Source: an uncultured Lachnospira sp. (GTDB lineage: Bacteria; Bacillota; Clostridia; Lachnospirales; Lachnospiraceae). Taken from it: a stretch of 64,000 nucleotides of DNA. A model generated the notes under the pieces. That model worked only from the letters and a program-made list of their open reading frames with translations. It made no database searches and was not told the origin of the DNA. Every line of letters begins with the position of its first letter. Within the stretch, counting starts at the first letter, position 1. The stretch covers positions 1 through 64,000 of the forward strand of contig CALWKC010000003.1 in the NCBI GenBank assembly GCA_944381165.1, read 5' to 3'. The position numbers and the translations under genes were made by a program. Below are positions 57,744 to 64,000 of the stretch, one piece after another.

Positions 57744-58238
57744 ATGAGCAGAGAAAATTTGGAAAAAGAGGGAATAAGCCTTCTTGGAAATAACAATGTG
57801 AAATATCCCGATAATTATGCGCCGGATATTTTAGAGAGCTTTTTAAATAAGCATCCTGAAAATGATTATTTTGTTAAGTTTAACTGTCCGGAATTTACGA
57901 GTCTCTGTCCGATTACAGGACAGCCGGATTTTGCGTCAATTACAATCTCATATGTGCCCGGAGAGAAAATGGTGGAGAGCAAGTCATTAAAATTGTATCT
58001 GTTCAGTTTTCGAAACCACGGAGATTTTCATGAGGATTGTGTCAATATAATTATGAAAGACCTGATTAAACTTTTGGAGCCGAAATATATTGAAGTATGG
58101 GGGAAATTTACGCCAAGAGGCGGAATTTCCATTGACCCATACTGCAATTACAGCAAACCGGGGACAAAATGGGAGGAGGTTGCATGGCAGCGAATGGCTA
58201 ATCACGATATGTATCCGGAGAGGGTAGATAACCGCTGA
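57744..58238 (+). CDS. queF: preQ0 reductase QueF
   Basis: ATG 57744 follows GAGGA; an ATG at 57732 overlaps the ribosome site. The 164-aa type I QueF has [17 protein letters not shown] with catalytic Cys55, the downstream [16 protein letters not shown] and [17 protein letters not shown]. It reduces preQ0 to preQ1 with NADPH, closing the path; preQ1 is the likely ligand of the upstream riboswitch. Confidence 0.95.
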   Translation: MSRENLEKEGISLLGNNNVKYPDNYAPDILESFLNKHPENDYFVKFNCPEFTSLCPITGQPDFASITISYVPGEKMVESKSLKLYLFSFRNHGDFHEDCVNIIMKDLIKLLEPKYIEVWGKFTPRGGISIDPYCNYSKPGTKWEEVAWQRMANHDMYPERVDNR

Positions 58239-58252
58239 CAGGGAAGAAAATG

Positions 58253-59251
58253 CTACACGACACTCTTTGGGTGTCCTTCAATCCATGCCCTTAGATTATC
58301 CATAGCTATGTCGACGGCTCTGAGCTGAGCCTCAAACGGAGCCCATGCTATATGAGGCGTTATGACTGCGTTAGGGCAGTCCATAAGCGGAATATGCCTG
58401 TGGGTGTTGTCGGCGGTGGTTGCGTCAAGCCCGGCGGCATAAAGTTTACCGCTTTTTAGGGCGTCGGCAAGCGCAGCTTCGTCAATGAGACTGCCGCGTG
58501 AAGGGTTGATGATAATAGCGCCGTCCTTCATTTTATTAATGCTGTCGGCGTTAATAATGTGTTCAGTAGAAGGGTTGGCTGAGCAGTTGAGAGATATGAC
58601 ATCTGCTCGCGCCAGGACTTCGTCCGAGCTTACCTGTTCTATAAATTCATATTCAGGACCCTCCTTTTTGTGCCGGCTTGAGGCGATAACATTCATTCCG
58701 AAGCTCTGAGCCATTCTGGCAACCCATAAGCCGACATGTCCAAGACCTATAATTCCCATAGTCTTTCCGTAAAGTTCAATCTGACGGCTAATCGGATTGA
58801 AAAACGCTCCGTCTGACAACACCCCGTCAGGTGCATTTTTAATAAAATCGCTGTTGCCCCGGACGTTGTGGCATATGTCCAAAAGCAGGGCCATAGTAAA
58901 CTGCGCTATGGTCTGAGCTCCGTACACCGTGTTGGTAAGGGTTACGCCGTGCCGCTTTGCGGCGGAACGGTCAAACGGAGCATAGCCCATTGCAAGGGTC
59001 GCGATATAGCGCACGTTTGGATGGCGTCTGTAAAAATCTTCATTCAGATAGCTTCCTATATAAAAACCGATTAAAATTTCTTCATCCTCTATGCTTTCCT
59101 CAAGTTCCTGCTCAGATTTCCGGTATACACTGTAGAGACGGTAACTGTCAATCACAGAAAGTTTTTTCAGGTGTTCTTCCCATCTTGACTGTATTTCAGG
59201 GTTAAGGCTTTCCTTCCATGCCGGGTGTCCTGTATAAATCAATGCTTTCAT
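58253..59251 (-). CDS. D-isomer-specific 2-hydroxyacid dehydrogenase
   Basis: The 332-aa protein has the NAD-binding block KTMGIIGLGHVGLWVARMAQ, the catalytic arginine region NPSRGSLIDEAALADAL, and the catalytic histidine in VITPHIAWAPFEA. It probably reduces or oxidises a 2-keto/2-hydroxy acid, in the manner of glycerate or lactate dehydrogenases. The sequence does not define the substrate. It is convergent with queF; a 14-base gap separates the stops and no strong terminator is visible between them. Confidence 0.85.
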   Translation of the reverse strand: MKALIYTGHPAWKESLNPEIQSRWEEHLKKLSVIDSYRLYSVYRKSEQELEESIEDEEILIGFYIGSYLNEDFYRRHPNVRYIATLAMGYAPFDRSAAKRHGVTLTNTVYGAQTIAQFTMALLLDICHNVRGNSDFIKNAPDGVLSDGAFFNPISRQIELYGKTMGIIGLGHVGLWVARMAQSFGMNVIASSRHKKEGPEYEFIEQVSSDEVLARADVISLNCSANPSTEHIINADSINKMKDGAIIINPSRGSLIDEAALADALKSGKLYAAGLDATTADNTHRHIPLMDCPNAVITPHIAWAPFEAQLRAVDIAMDNLRAWIEGHPKSVV

Positions 59252-59754
59252 TTTCCTTTCCTCCGTTCTCCATATAGTTTAATTTTATATATGTATAATT
59301 TTATTCGGCGCCATTTTAATTGTCAAGGTGGTATATATAAAAGCTTATATTTATATAAAAATTTACAGAAATACTTAAAAACCATAAGAAATAGGCACGT
59401 GTTTATAAATATAATTAAACGTGTGCAGAGAGCGAGCATGTCTCATCTAAAGACAAAAATGCACAATAATATTATACATGTATAGCTAGCGGGCGCGAAA
59501 TTCTGCGAATATATGAAGGGCTTTGAGCTGCTTTTTTTTACAAAAAAACTGTTGTTTTTTACAATAATAATATAAATTAAAACTACTGGTATATAATTTG
59601 TCTATACAGTTTCGAGGCTTGTGACAGTCCAATCTGAGAGGGGGGATGCCTTAAGTTGGTCTTTGTTCGTGCTCCTACCGGATGTATGCGTCTGATAGAG
59701 GTGGAATCAAACGTAGATTTAGATTTCAATTACATTCGATACGGGGGAATACAA
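59252..59754 (+). other. AT-rich intergenic region before the recombinase
   Basis: No gene is supported in about 500 bases. Imperfect pairing exists around CACGTGTTTA and TAAACGTGTG (about 59396-59425). A TATAAT-like box occurs near 59592 without a convincing -35. A GC-richer segment at 59610-59750 precedes the recombinase start and is in frame with it, but it does not look like protein. No clear Xer dif site was recognised. Confidence 0.5.
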
Positions 59755-60570
59755 ATGGAAACAGACAATATAATGGAGTTTAAGAGACATCTCGAAGAAA
59801 ATAATTTAAGTGTAAATACGGTAAACGTATATATAAGGGCTGTGAAGTATTTTTATGAAGTAAGCAAAGGGGCTTCGCCCGATTCTGAAAATGTAAAGCA
59901 GTTTGAGCTGAGTCTGATACAGAATTACAGCCGCTCAACCGCAAATTTGTACAGTGTGGCGTTCAACAGTTATTTAAGATTTTTGAAATCAGAAAGTCTG
60001 TGTATTAAGACTAAGCGTTTGTCTGTCAAAAGGAGCCTTGAAAATATTATAACAGTCGCGCAATACAAGGAGCTGCTTAAATATGCCAAAGATACTCACC
60101 GGGATAAATATTATTATATCATTAAGGTGCTTGCATGTACCGGAATAAGGATAGGAGAGCTTAAATTTATAACTGTTGAAAATGTGCGCAGCGGAAATGT
60201 GGTTATATGCAGCAAGGGAAGAAGCAGAGAGATTTATATATCAGAAGAACTGCAGACGGGGCTTGAGCTGTACTGCAAAAACGAGGGGATAAAATCGGGA
60301 ACGATTTTTACCGGAAGTACACGAAAGCCTATAAGCAGAGGCGCGGTATGGCAGATGCTTATGAAAATGGCGGATATGACAGGTATACCCAAGTCTCATG
60401 TCCATCCTCACAGCTTCAGGCACATGATGGCAATAGAGTATATGAGCCGTTATAAAAATATTTCGGAGCTTGCAGATATACTCGGACACAGCTCTATTGA
60501 AATTACCAGAATTTACACTATGACTACTAAGGAAGAAAAAAGAAAGAGGTTAAATAAACTCTATTCATAG
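59755..60570 (+). CDS. Tyrosine recombinase/integrase (XerC/D-like)
   Basis: ATG 59755 follows ACGGGGGAATAC; a longer frame from 59656 adds a 33-residue non-homologous start and is rejected. The 271-aa product has a SAM-like N-terminal domain (MEFKRHLEENNLSVNTVNVY) and a catalytic domain with ACTGIRIGELKF (Arg), HPHSFRHMMAIEYM (HxxR) and LGHSSIEITRIYTM (His, Tyr). All residues expected for DNA cutting and rejoining are present. No phage, conjugative or transposon genes stand beside it, so it may be a housekeeping-like Xer or the survivor of an old element. Confidence 0.85.
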   Translation: METDNIMEFKRHLEENNLSVNTVNVYIRAVKYFYEVSKGASPDSENVKQFELSLIQNYSRSTANLYSVAFNSYLRFLKSESLCIKTKRLSVKRSLENIITVAQYKELLKYAKDTHRDKYYYIIKVLACTGIRIGELKFITVENVRSGNVVICSKGRSREIYISEELQTGLELYCKNEGIKSGTIFTGSTRKPISRGAVWQMLMKMADMTGIPKSHVHPHSFRHMMAIEYMSRYKNISELADILGHSSIEITRIYTMTTKEEKRKRLNKLYS

Positions 60571-61083
60571 AGATTTTATAAGTTAAGCAGAGCTTGAAAG
60601 GCTTTTGCAGCAGCAGGCTGGCTTTCTCAAAATTCCACAAATTGTTCTGAAAGGTCAGAGACCATCTTAACATTTCTATAAAATAAATCCTGACACGATT
60701 ATTAAAATAAAATTAATACCCCGTATAATTTAAAATAAACTGAACTTAATACAATATTAAGTTTATATTGTCAACAGCAAATTAAAAAAATTTTTAAAAT
60801 TTTTTTGCGGATTATTTTTATAAAAACCGGCAAACAGGCGGACAGGAATAATTTTTTTAGTTTGATTATGTTTCAGGACTTGCAGACCCGCAGTTATTTA
60901 ATTGTATATGATTTATATGAAAACAGCTTTTAAACGCCATTTCTTCGGAAAAGTCATCTTAACATAATATTGTATTATGATTACAGGTCAGGGACATGCA
61001 AAACAGAACGGCCGTAAAAATGAAATTTCAACTGTTTTAAATGCCGGACCAAAAAAAATAAAATTTAAAAAAGGAGATTTTTT
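60571..61083 (+). promoter_or_regulatory. AT-rich intergenic region with operator-like palindrome
   Basis: No gene is supported in about 510 bases. AACTTAATA-caa-TATTAAGTT (60743-60763) is a perfect nine-base palindrome 13 bases after TATAAT (60724-60729), which fits an operator over a promoter, though no good -35 was seen. CATCTTAACAT recurs at about 60664 and 60957. The last bases, AAAAAAGGAGATTTTTT, are the ribosome site of the following gene. Confidence 0.45.
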
Positions 61084-61704
61084 ATGTCAAAGTACAGATT
61101 AAACATTAAGATTAACGACCAGGATTTAAAAACAATTTACAAGGCCAACGAGCAGATTGTGATTGTTAAGCACACAGCAGGAAATGCCGACTCTCAGGTT
61201 GCATGGGTAAGCTTTAAACCATTTATGAACAATACCGTTGACTGGGAGAATAATTTTGCGGTTTACGCTTCAAACACGGAGGTACAGCATGGTGCGGTTA
61301 TCAATAAGCTCTCAGATTTGGCTGCCACAACAAAGGTTATGTACAACTTCGAGCAGGGTGTTTTCCAGAAGCCGGAAATTGTTCCGTCGCTTGGGAAAAA
61401 TACATATGCGGTTAAGAACGATATGGCAGACTATGACGGACTCACCTTCGGACTTGCTCAGGACGTTCAGGTAAACGGAATAGGTATGGCAAAAAATCCT
61501 ATCAACGCCGTATTTGTTCCATATGAGCAGTCAATATCCATGACGCCTATCGAGAAGGTTGATATTTATCTCAGGAGCGACATAAATGACGGAACTGTAA
61601 TAAGCCATGTCTCATCAGTGCCTCTCACGGTAGAGTACGAGGAGAACGAGACAGAGCATACAATCGCTTACAACAAGGAGACAGGCTTTTACAGGGAGAG
61701 CTGA
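61084..61704 (+). CDS. Unrecognised 206-aa protein
   Basis: ATG 61084 has an excellent AAGGAG eight bases upstream. The product begins SKYRLNIKINDQDLKTIYKA and continues QIVIVKHTAGNADSQVAWVS with many beta-strand-like runs. No signal peptide, membrane segment or cysteine is visible. AVYASNTEVQHGAVI and VDIYLRSDINDGTVI suggest a beta-sandwich domain; I do not recognise the family. Codon use is that of a well expressed gene (few rare codons, many GTT/AAG/GAG). A terminator follows directly, so it is a single-gene transcript with a long upstream region. Confidence 0.65.
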   Translation: MSKYRLNIKINDQDLKTIYKANEQIVIVKHTAGNADSQVAWVSFKPFMNNTVDWENNFAVYASNTEVQHGAVINKLSDLAATTKVMYNFEQGVFQKPEIVPSLGKNTYAVKNDMADYDGLTFGLAQDVQVNGIGMAKNPINAVFVPYEQSISMTPIEKVDIYLRSDINDGTVISHVSSVPLTVEYEENETEHTIAYNKETGFYRES

Positions 61705-61756
61705 TATTGATATGCATCTGAGTATATAAAATGCATATATTTATCGGAGAAAGGGC

Positions 61757-61788
61757 GGAGGAGGGAGAAATCTCTCCTCCATATTTTT
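61757..61788 (+). terminator. Terminator after the 206-aa gene
   Basis: GGAGGAGGGAGA (61757-61768) and TCTCTCCTCC (61771-61780) form a stem with a two-base bulge, followed by ATATTTTTAT. Confidence 0.65.
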
Positions 61789-61861
61789 ATTCTATAGGAA
61801 ATTTCTCTGAACTTCCTACAGAATGAAAATGCTCCGCAGGCTCGCAGAGGCACGGAAAGGA
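61785..61861 (+). repeat. Palindromic repeat, copy 2 (decayed)
   Basis: TTTATTCTATAGGAAAT, then CTCTGAAC and GAATGAAAATGCTCCGCAGG, then CTCGCAGAGGCACGGAAAGG repeat the first 75 bases of the element at 45601 with a few changes that spoil its 17-bp stem. The last bases run into the ribosome site of the adenosine-deaminase-like gene (AAAGGAGG at 61857-61863). Confidence 0.75.
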
Positions 61862-61867
61862 GGCAGA

Positions 61868-63622
61868 ATGGAAAATATAACATACAGAACACAATTTAAG
61901 GATTATTTGAATGAAAATTTTGAATTAATCAGAAGCGACCAGAAAGACGGCGTCACCGGAAGACTGAAGATGAATGATTTGACAGTCAATGAAATAGAGC
62001 TTCAGAAAAAAATGTGGAGAATCAGACAGCAGTACAAAAAACGCTATGAGACAATGCAAAGACCTTACCCGTCTGTGCAGCCCTTCTATAAGGTTAAGAG
62101 TATGGCGGAAAAAAGTGAACTCTACACGAAGGTATTTAAAAAAATGCCAAAGGGAGGGCTTCTTCATGTTCACAGTACGGCAGGTCTGTCGGTGGAGCGG
62201 CTCCTGATGCTGCTTAAGGCATGGCAGAATATACAAAATACTGATTATAAAATAATGATTGTCACAATACAGGATATAAATCAGACAAAGGTAGCCTCGG
62301 GTACGCTCTTGTATGCCTGTCAGGTTAAGGAAGCCGGAGTTGAGGGATATGTAGAGCCGCTGGATGCATTTTTAAAGGAGGAGGGGAACGAGCAGTGGCT
62401 TAAAGAGCTTTTGTCTTTCTCCTCCGACAGAGCAGAGCAGTTCACCTATAAATGGGATGAATTTAACACTATATTTTCAAGAACGTCAAGGTTGTTTATG
62501 AATTCAGTATTTTATTATGTGTATCACATTGAATTTTTCAAAGAATGCATTGAGGACAATATATATTATGTAGAGCTCAGGTGCGGATATGAGGAGTTCA
62601 CAGATAAGGTACAGAGCAGTTTGGAAGAGCGTCTTGGAGAGAAGTCTGACTGCAATGCAAAAAATTATGTATATAAAAAAGATATGGCGATTGAGATTTC
62701 GCCGTGGGACAATCCGCTTGATTCTTATTTTCTCGACATAATATTGAAGGCACGCGATGCAGTAAATGAATCGTACTCAAAGTCAGGTGAGAAATTCATT
62801 GTAAAGATTATATTGTGTGCAAGACGTGATTTAAGCCCTTATAAAAAAGAGGACAGGGCTAAGCTGCTGAAAAAACTTGACACCGCGATTGTTCTGAAAA
62901 ATACCGTGAGGTATAAAGATATTATTTTAGGCTTTGACTTTGTCAGCGAGGAGGACAGGGGACAGATAACAGACGCATATGCTGAAGATATTATATACGG
63001 CAGCTTCGGCACGGGATATGAGGATGTTCTGTCGGCTGAAGAGAAGGAAAAGCTGGGAGAGCTGATTCAGCAAGAAGCCGAAAACGGAGTGAGCGGTCCG
63101 CGTATAGAACTTATTGATTTTTATTTGCATGACGGAGAGAGCACATGGAATAATAATTTTAATGTGTCTGGCGCTTCGATAATATGCAGAAAGAGAATAG
63201 GGCACGGTTTTAATATGGTTAATCATCCGGGCACTGTGAGGGCTGTTGCCACCAATGGAGGCACTATAAATTCCGATGTGCGCGAGCCTGTTCTTGAGAT
63301 ATGTCCCATAAGCAATCAGCTTCTCGGTTATCATCCGGACTTGAGAACTCACCCGGCGTGCAGCCTTATGAGAAGCGGCATTGCCTGCTGCATAGCAAAC
63401 GATGATCCGCAGCTTTTCGGAAATCCGGGCGTATCGTATGATTTTTGGTCTGCGTATATGGCAATGGACTTGGATTTGGGACAGATAAAGGCTATGGTTT
63501 ATACGGCGTACTATTATTATCAGACCAACGGCTGCGGTCAGACAAATGAAAATATAATAAGGAATAATTTTGATGATATGTGGGAAAGTTTTGTTGCCCG
63601 CGCGCTTGCCGAATGGCAGTAA
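61868..63622 (+). CDS. Adenosine-deaminase-family protein (ADGF/CECR1-like)
   Basis: ATG 61868 lies five bases after AGGAGG; the reading from 61823 would be translated from the repeat and is rejected. The 584-aa protein has the amidohydrolase metal site MPKGGLLHVHS (His100, His102), a FYLHDGEST motif equivalent to HAGE, RIGHGFNMV, CPISNQLLGYHP and the final IANDDPQLFG. ADGF-type enzymes deaminate adenosine or related nucleosides. No signal peptide is seen, so it probably acts in the cytoplasm. It has its own transcript between two terminators. Confidence 0.8.
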   Translation: MENITYRTQFKDYLNENFELIRSDQKDGVTGRLKMNDLTVNEIELQKKMWRIRQQYKKRYETMQRPYPSVQPFYKVKSMAEKSELYTKVFKKMPKGGLLHVHSTAGLSVERLLMLLKAWQNIQNTDYKIMIVTIQDINQTKVASGTLLYACQVKEAGVEGYVEPLDAFLKEEGNEQWLKELLSFSSDRAEQFTYKWDEFNTIFSRTSRLFMNSVFYYVYHIEFFKECIEDNIYYVELRCGYEEFTDKVQSSLEERLGEKSDCNAKNYVYKKDMAIEISPWDNPLDSYFLDIILKARDAVNESYSKSGEKFIVKIILCARRDLSPYKKEDRAKLLKKLDTAIVLKNTVRYKDIILGFDFVSEEDRGQITDAYAEDIIYGSFGTGYEDVLSAEEKEKLGELIQQEAENGVSGPRIELIDFYLHDGESTWNNNFNVSGASIICRKRIGHGFNMVNHPGTVRAVATNGGTINSDVREPVLEICPISNQLLGYHPDLRTHPACSLMRSGIACCIANDDPQLFGNPGVSYDFWSAYMAMDLDLGQIKAMVYTAYYYYQTNGCGQTNENIIRNNFDDMWESFVARALAEWQ

Positions 63623-63652
63623 AATAAGTATAATAATATTATAAGAGTTTAT

Positions 63653-63680
63653 ATACCCCGCAGCATACTGCGGGGTATTT
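63653..63680. terminator. Terminator after the adenosine-deaminase-like gene
   Basis: ATACCCCGCAG-cata-CTGCGGGGTAT is an 11-pair perfect stem (63653-63678) followed by TTTG. Confidence 0.8.
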
Positions 63681-63759
63681 GAACGCCGGGGCTTTAGTCA
63701 CAGCGCACCTGACAAAAGCCTGTGTTGCGGTACAGCGTGCGCGGAAACGGGGATATTTT

Positions 63760-64000
63760 ATGAAGGCTGATGTTGTGATTGTCGGAACGGGACCTGCGGG
63801 GATTTTTACGGCGCTTGAGCTGCTTAAAAACGGAAGTTCCAAAAAGATTATTATGGTTGAGAAGGGAAGCAGTATTCATAAGAGAAAGTGTCCGAAGAGC
63901 ATAACTAAAAAATGTGTAAACTGTGAGCCGTGTAATATCACTACGGGCTTTTCGGGAGCAGGAGCATTTTCGGACGGAAAGCTTTCGCTGTCATATGAGG
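63760..64000 (+). CDS. FAD-dependent oxidoreductase, partial at window edge
   Basis: ATG 63760 follows CGGGGA. Only the first 80 codons are present: MKADVVIVGTGPAGIFTALE is a Rossmann fold of the FAD type (GxGPAG), followed by IIMVEKGSSI for the ribose contact. Four cysteines come next (KCPKS, KCVNC, CEPC), then GFSGAGAFSDGKLS. This matches a family of NAD(P)/FAD-dependent oxidoreductases with unknown substrates. The rest lies beyond the window. Confidence 0.75.
   Translation, partial: MKADVVIVGTGPAGIFTALELLKNGSSKKIIMVEKGSSIHKRKCPKSITKKCVNCEPCNITTGFSGAGAFSDGKLSLSYE

Noticed and set aside
59225..59485. An 86-codon frame antisense to the end of the dehydrogenase start region
   Set aside because: It overlaps the dehydrogenase start on the other strand, lacks a ribosome site and has no recognisable features.
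61823..61867. An N-terminal extension of the adenosine-deaminase-like protein
   Set aside because: The codons are the palindromic repeat read through, and the ribosome site lies directly before ATG 61868.
1..64000. CRISPR arrays, tRNA and rRNA genes
   Set aside because: No regularly spaced repeats, no cloverleaf-type sequences and no rRNA stretches were recognised by eye; a covariance-model search would settle the tRNA question.

Overview
The window looks like chromosome from an AT-rich Clostridia of the Lachnospiraceae type. The evidence is a Firmicutes-style secE-nusG-rplKA / rplJL / rpoBC / rpsL-rpsG-fusA-tuf array, strong AGGAGG ribosome sites, near-consensus TTGACA-17-TATAAT promoters, a preQ1 riboswitch, a FliD-like flagellar protein and many CgeB-type glycosyltransferases. 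The species cannot be fixed from the sequence alone.

Layout. (1) 1-2770 is a graveyard of mobile elements: an IS3-type OrfA running off the left edge, the 3' stub of an IS200/IS605 tnpA with its end hairpin, and a decayed IS110 transposase on the minus strand. A LicD-type phosphotransferase gene lies among them. (2) 2773-23647 is a large plus-strand surface-glycan or protein-glycosylation island. It holds several GT2 enzymes, an RgpF-like protein, methyltransferases, a GT4 enzyme, a DUF4422/capsule fusion, a TraX-type membrane protein, and two unusual multidomain nucleotidyltransferase proteins. One joins a LicC-like domain to an SHMT-like PLP domain; the other joins a methyltransferase-like region, a central region, a Rossmann module and a TagD-like domain. 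An IS110/IS1111 element sits inside the island, and one gene carries a single nonsense codon. (3) 23640-31362 holds three stand-alone CgeB-like glycosyltransferases around an MgtC protein, an ANL-superfamily enzyme, a small unknown protein and a FliD-like protein. This suggests, without proving, that the glycans decorate flagella. (4) 31698-33725 is a two-gene ATPase/RloB unit that resembles an anti-phage system.

(5) 33772-50470 is the translation/transcription core: rpmG, secE, nusG, rplK, rplA, rplJ, rplL, rpoB, rpoC, rpsL, rpsG, fusA, tuf. Its regulatory sites are readable: two copies of an L1-binding-site mimic (before rplK and before rplA), an L10 leader with an attenuator, and good promoters before rpmG, rplJ, rpoB, rpsL and tuf. 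(6) 50598-52653 is an HD-phosphohydrolase with a small partner. (7) 52831-54903 is tyrS with a NimA-like gene. tyrS is preceded by a Tyr-rich leader peptide and a set of mutually exclusive hairpins that read as a classical ribosome-mediated attenuator, and no T-box motif is seen. (8) 54967-58238 is the queuosine precursor operon queD-queE-folE-queC-queF behind a preQ1 riboswitch. (9) 58253-64000 holds a D-2-hydroxyacid dehydrogenase, a lone tyrosine recombinase, an unrecognised 206-aa protein, an ADGF-like adenosine deaminase and the start of an FAD-dependent oxidoreductase.

The strongest candidates for something undescribed are the tyrS leader-peptide attenuator, the LicC-SHMT fusion beside LicD, and a Rossmann-like module carried by seven different enzymes of the glycan island at N-terminal, C-terminal or internal positions.
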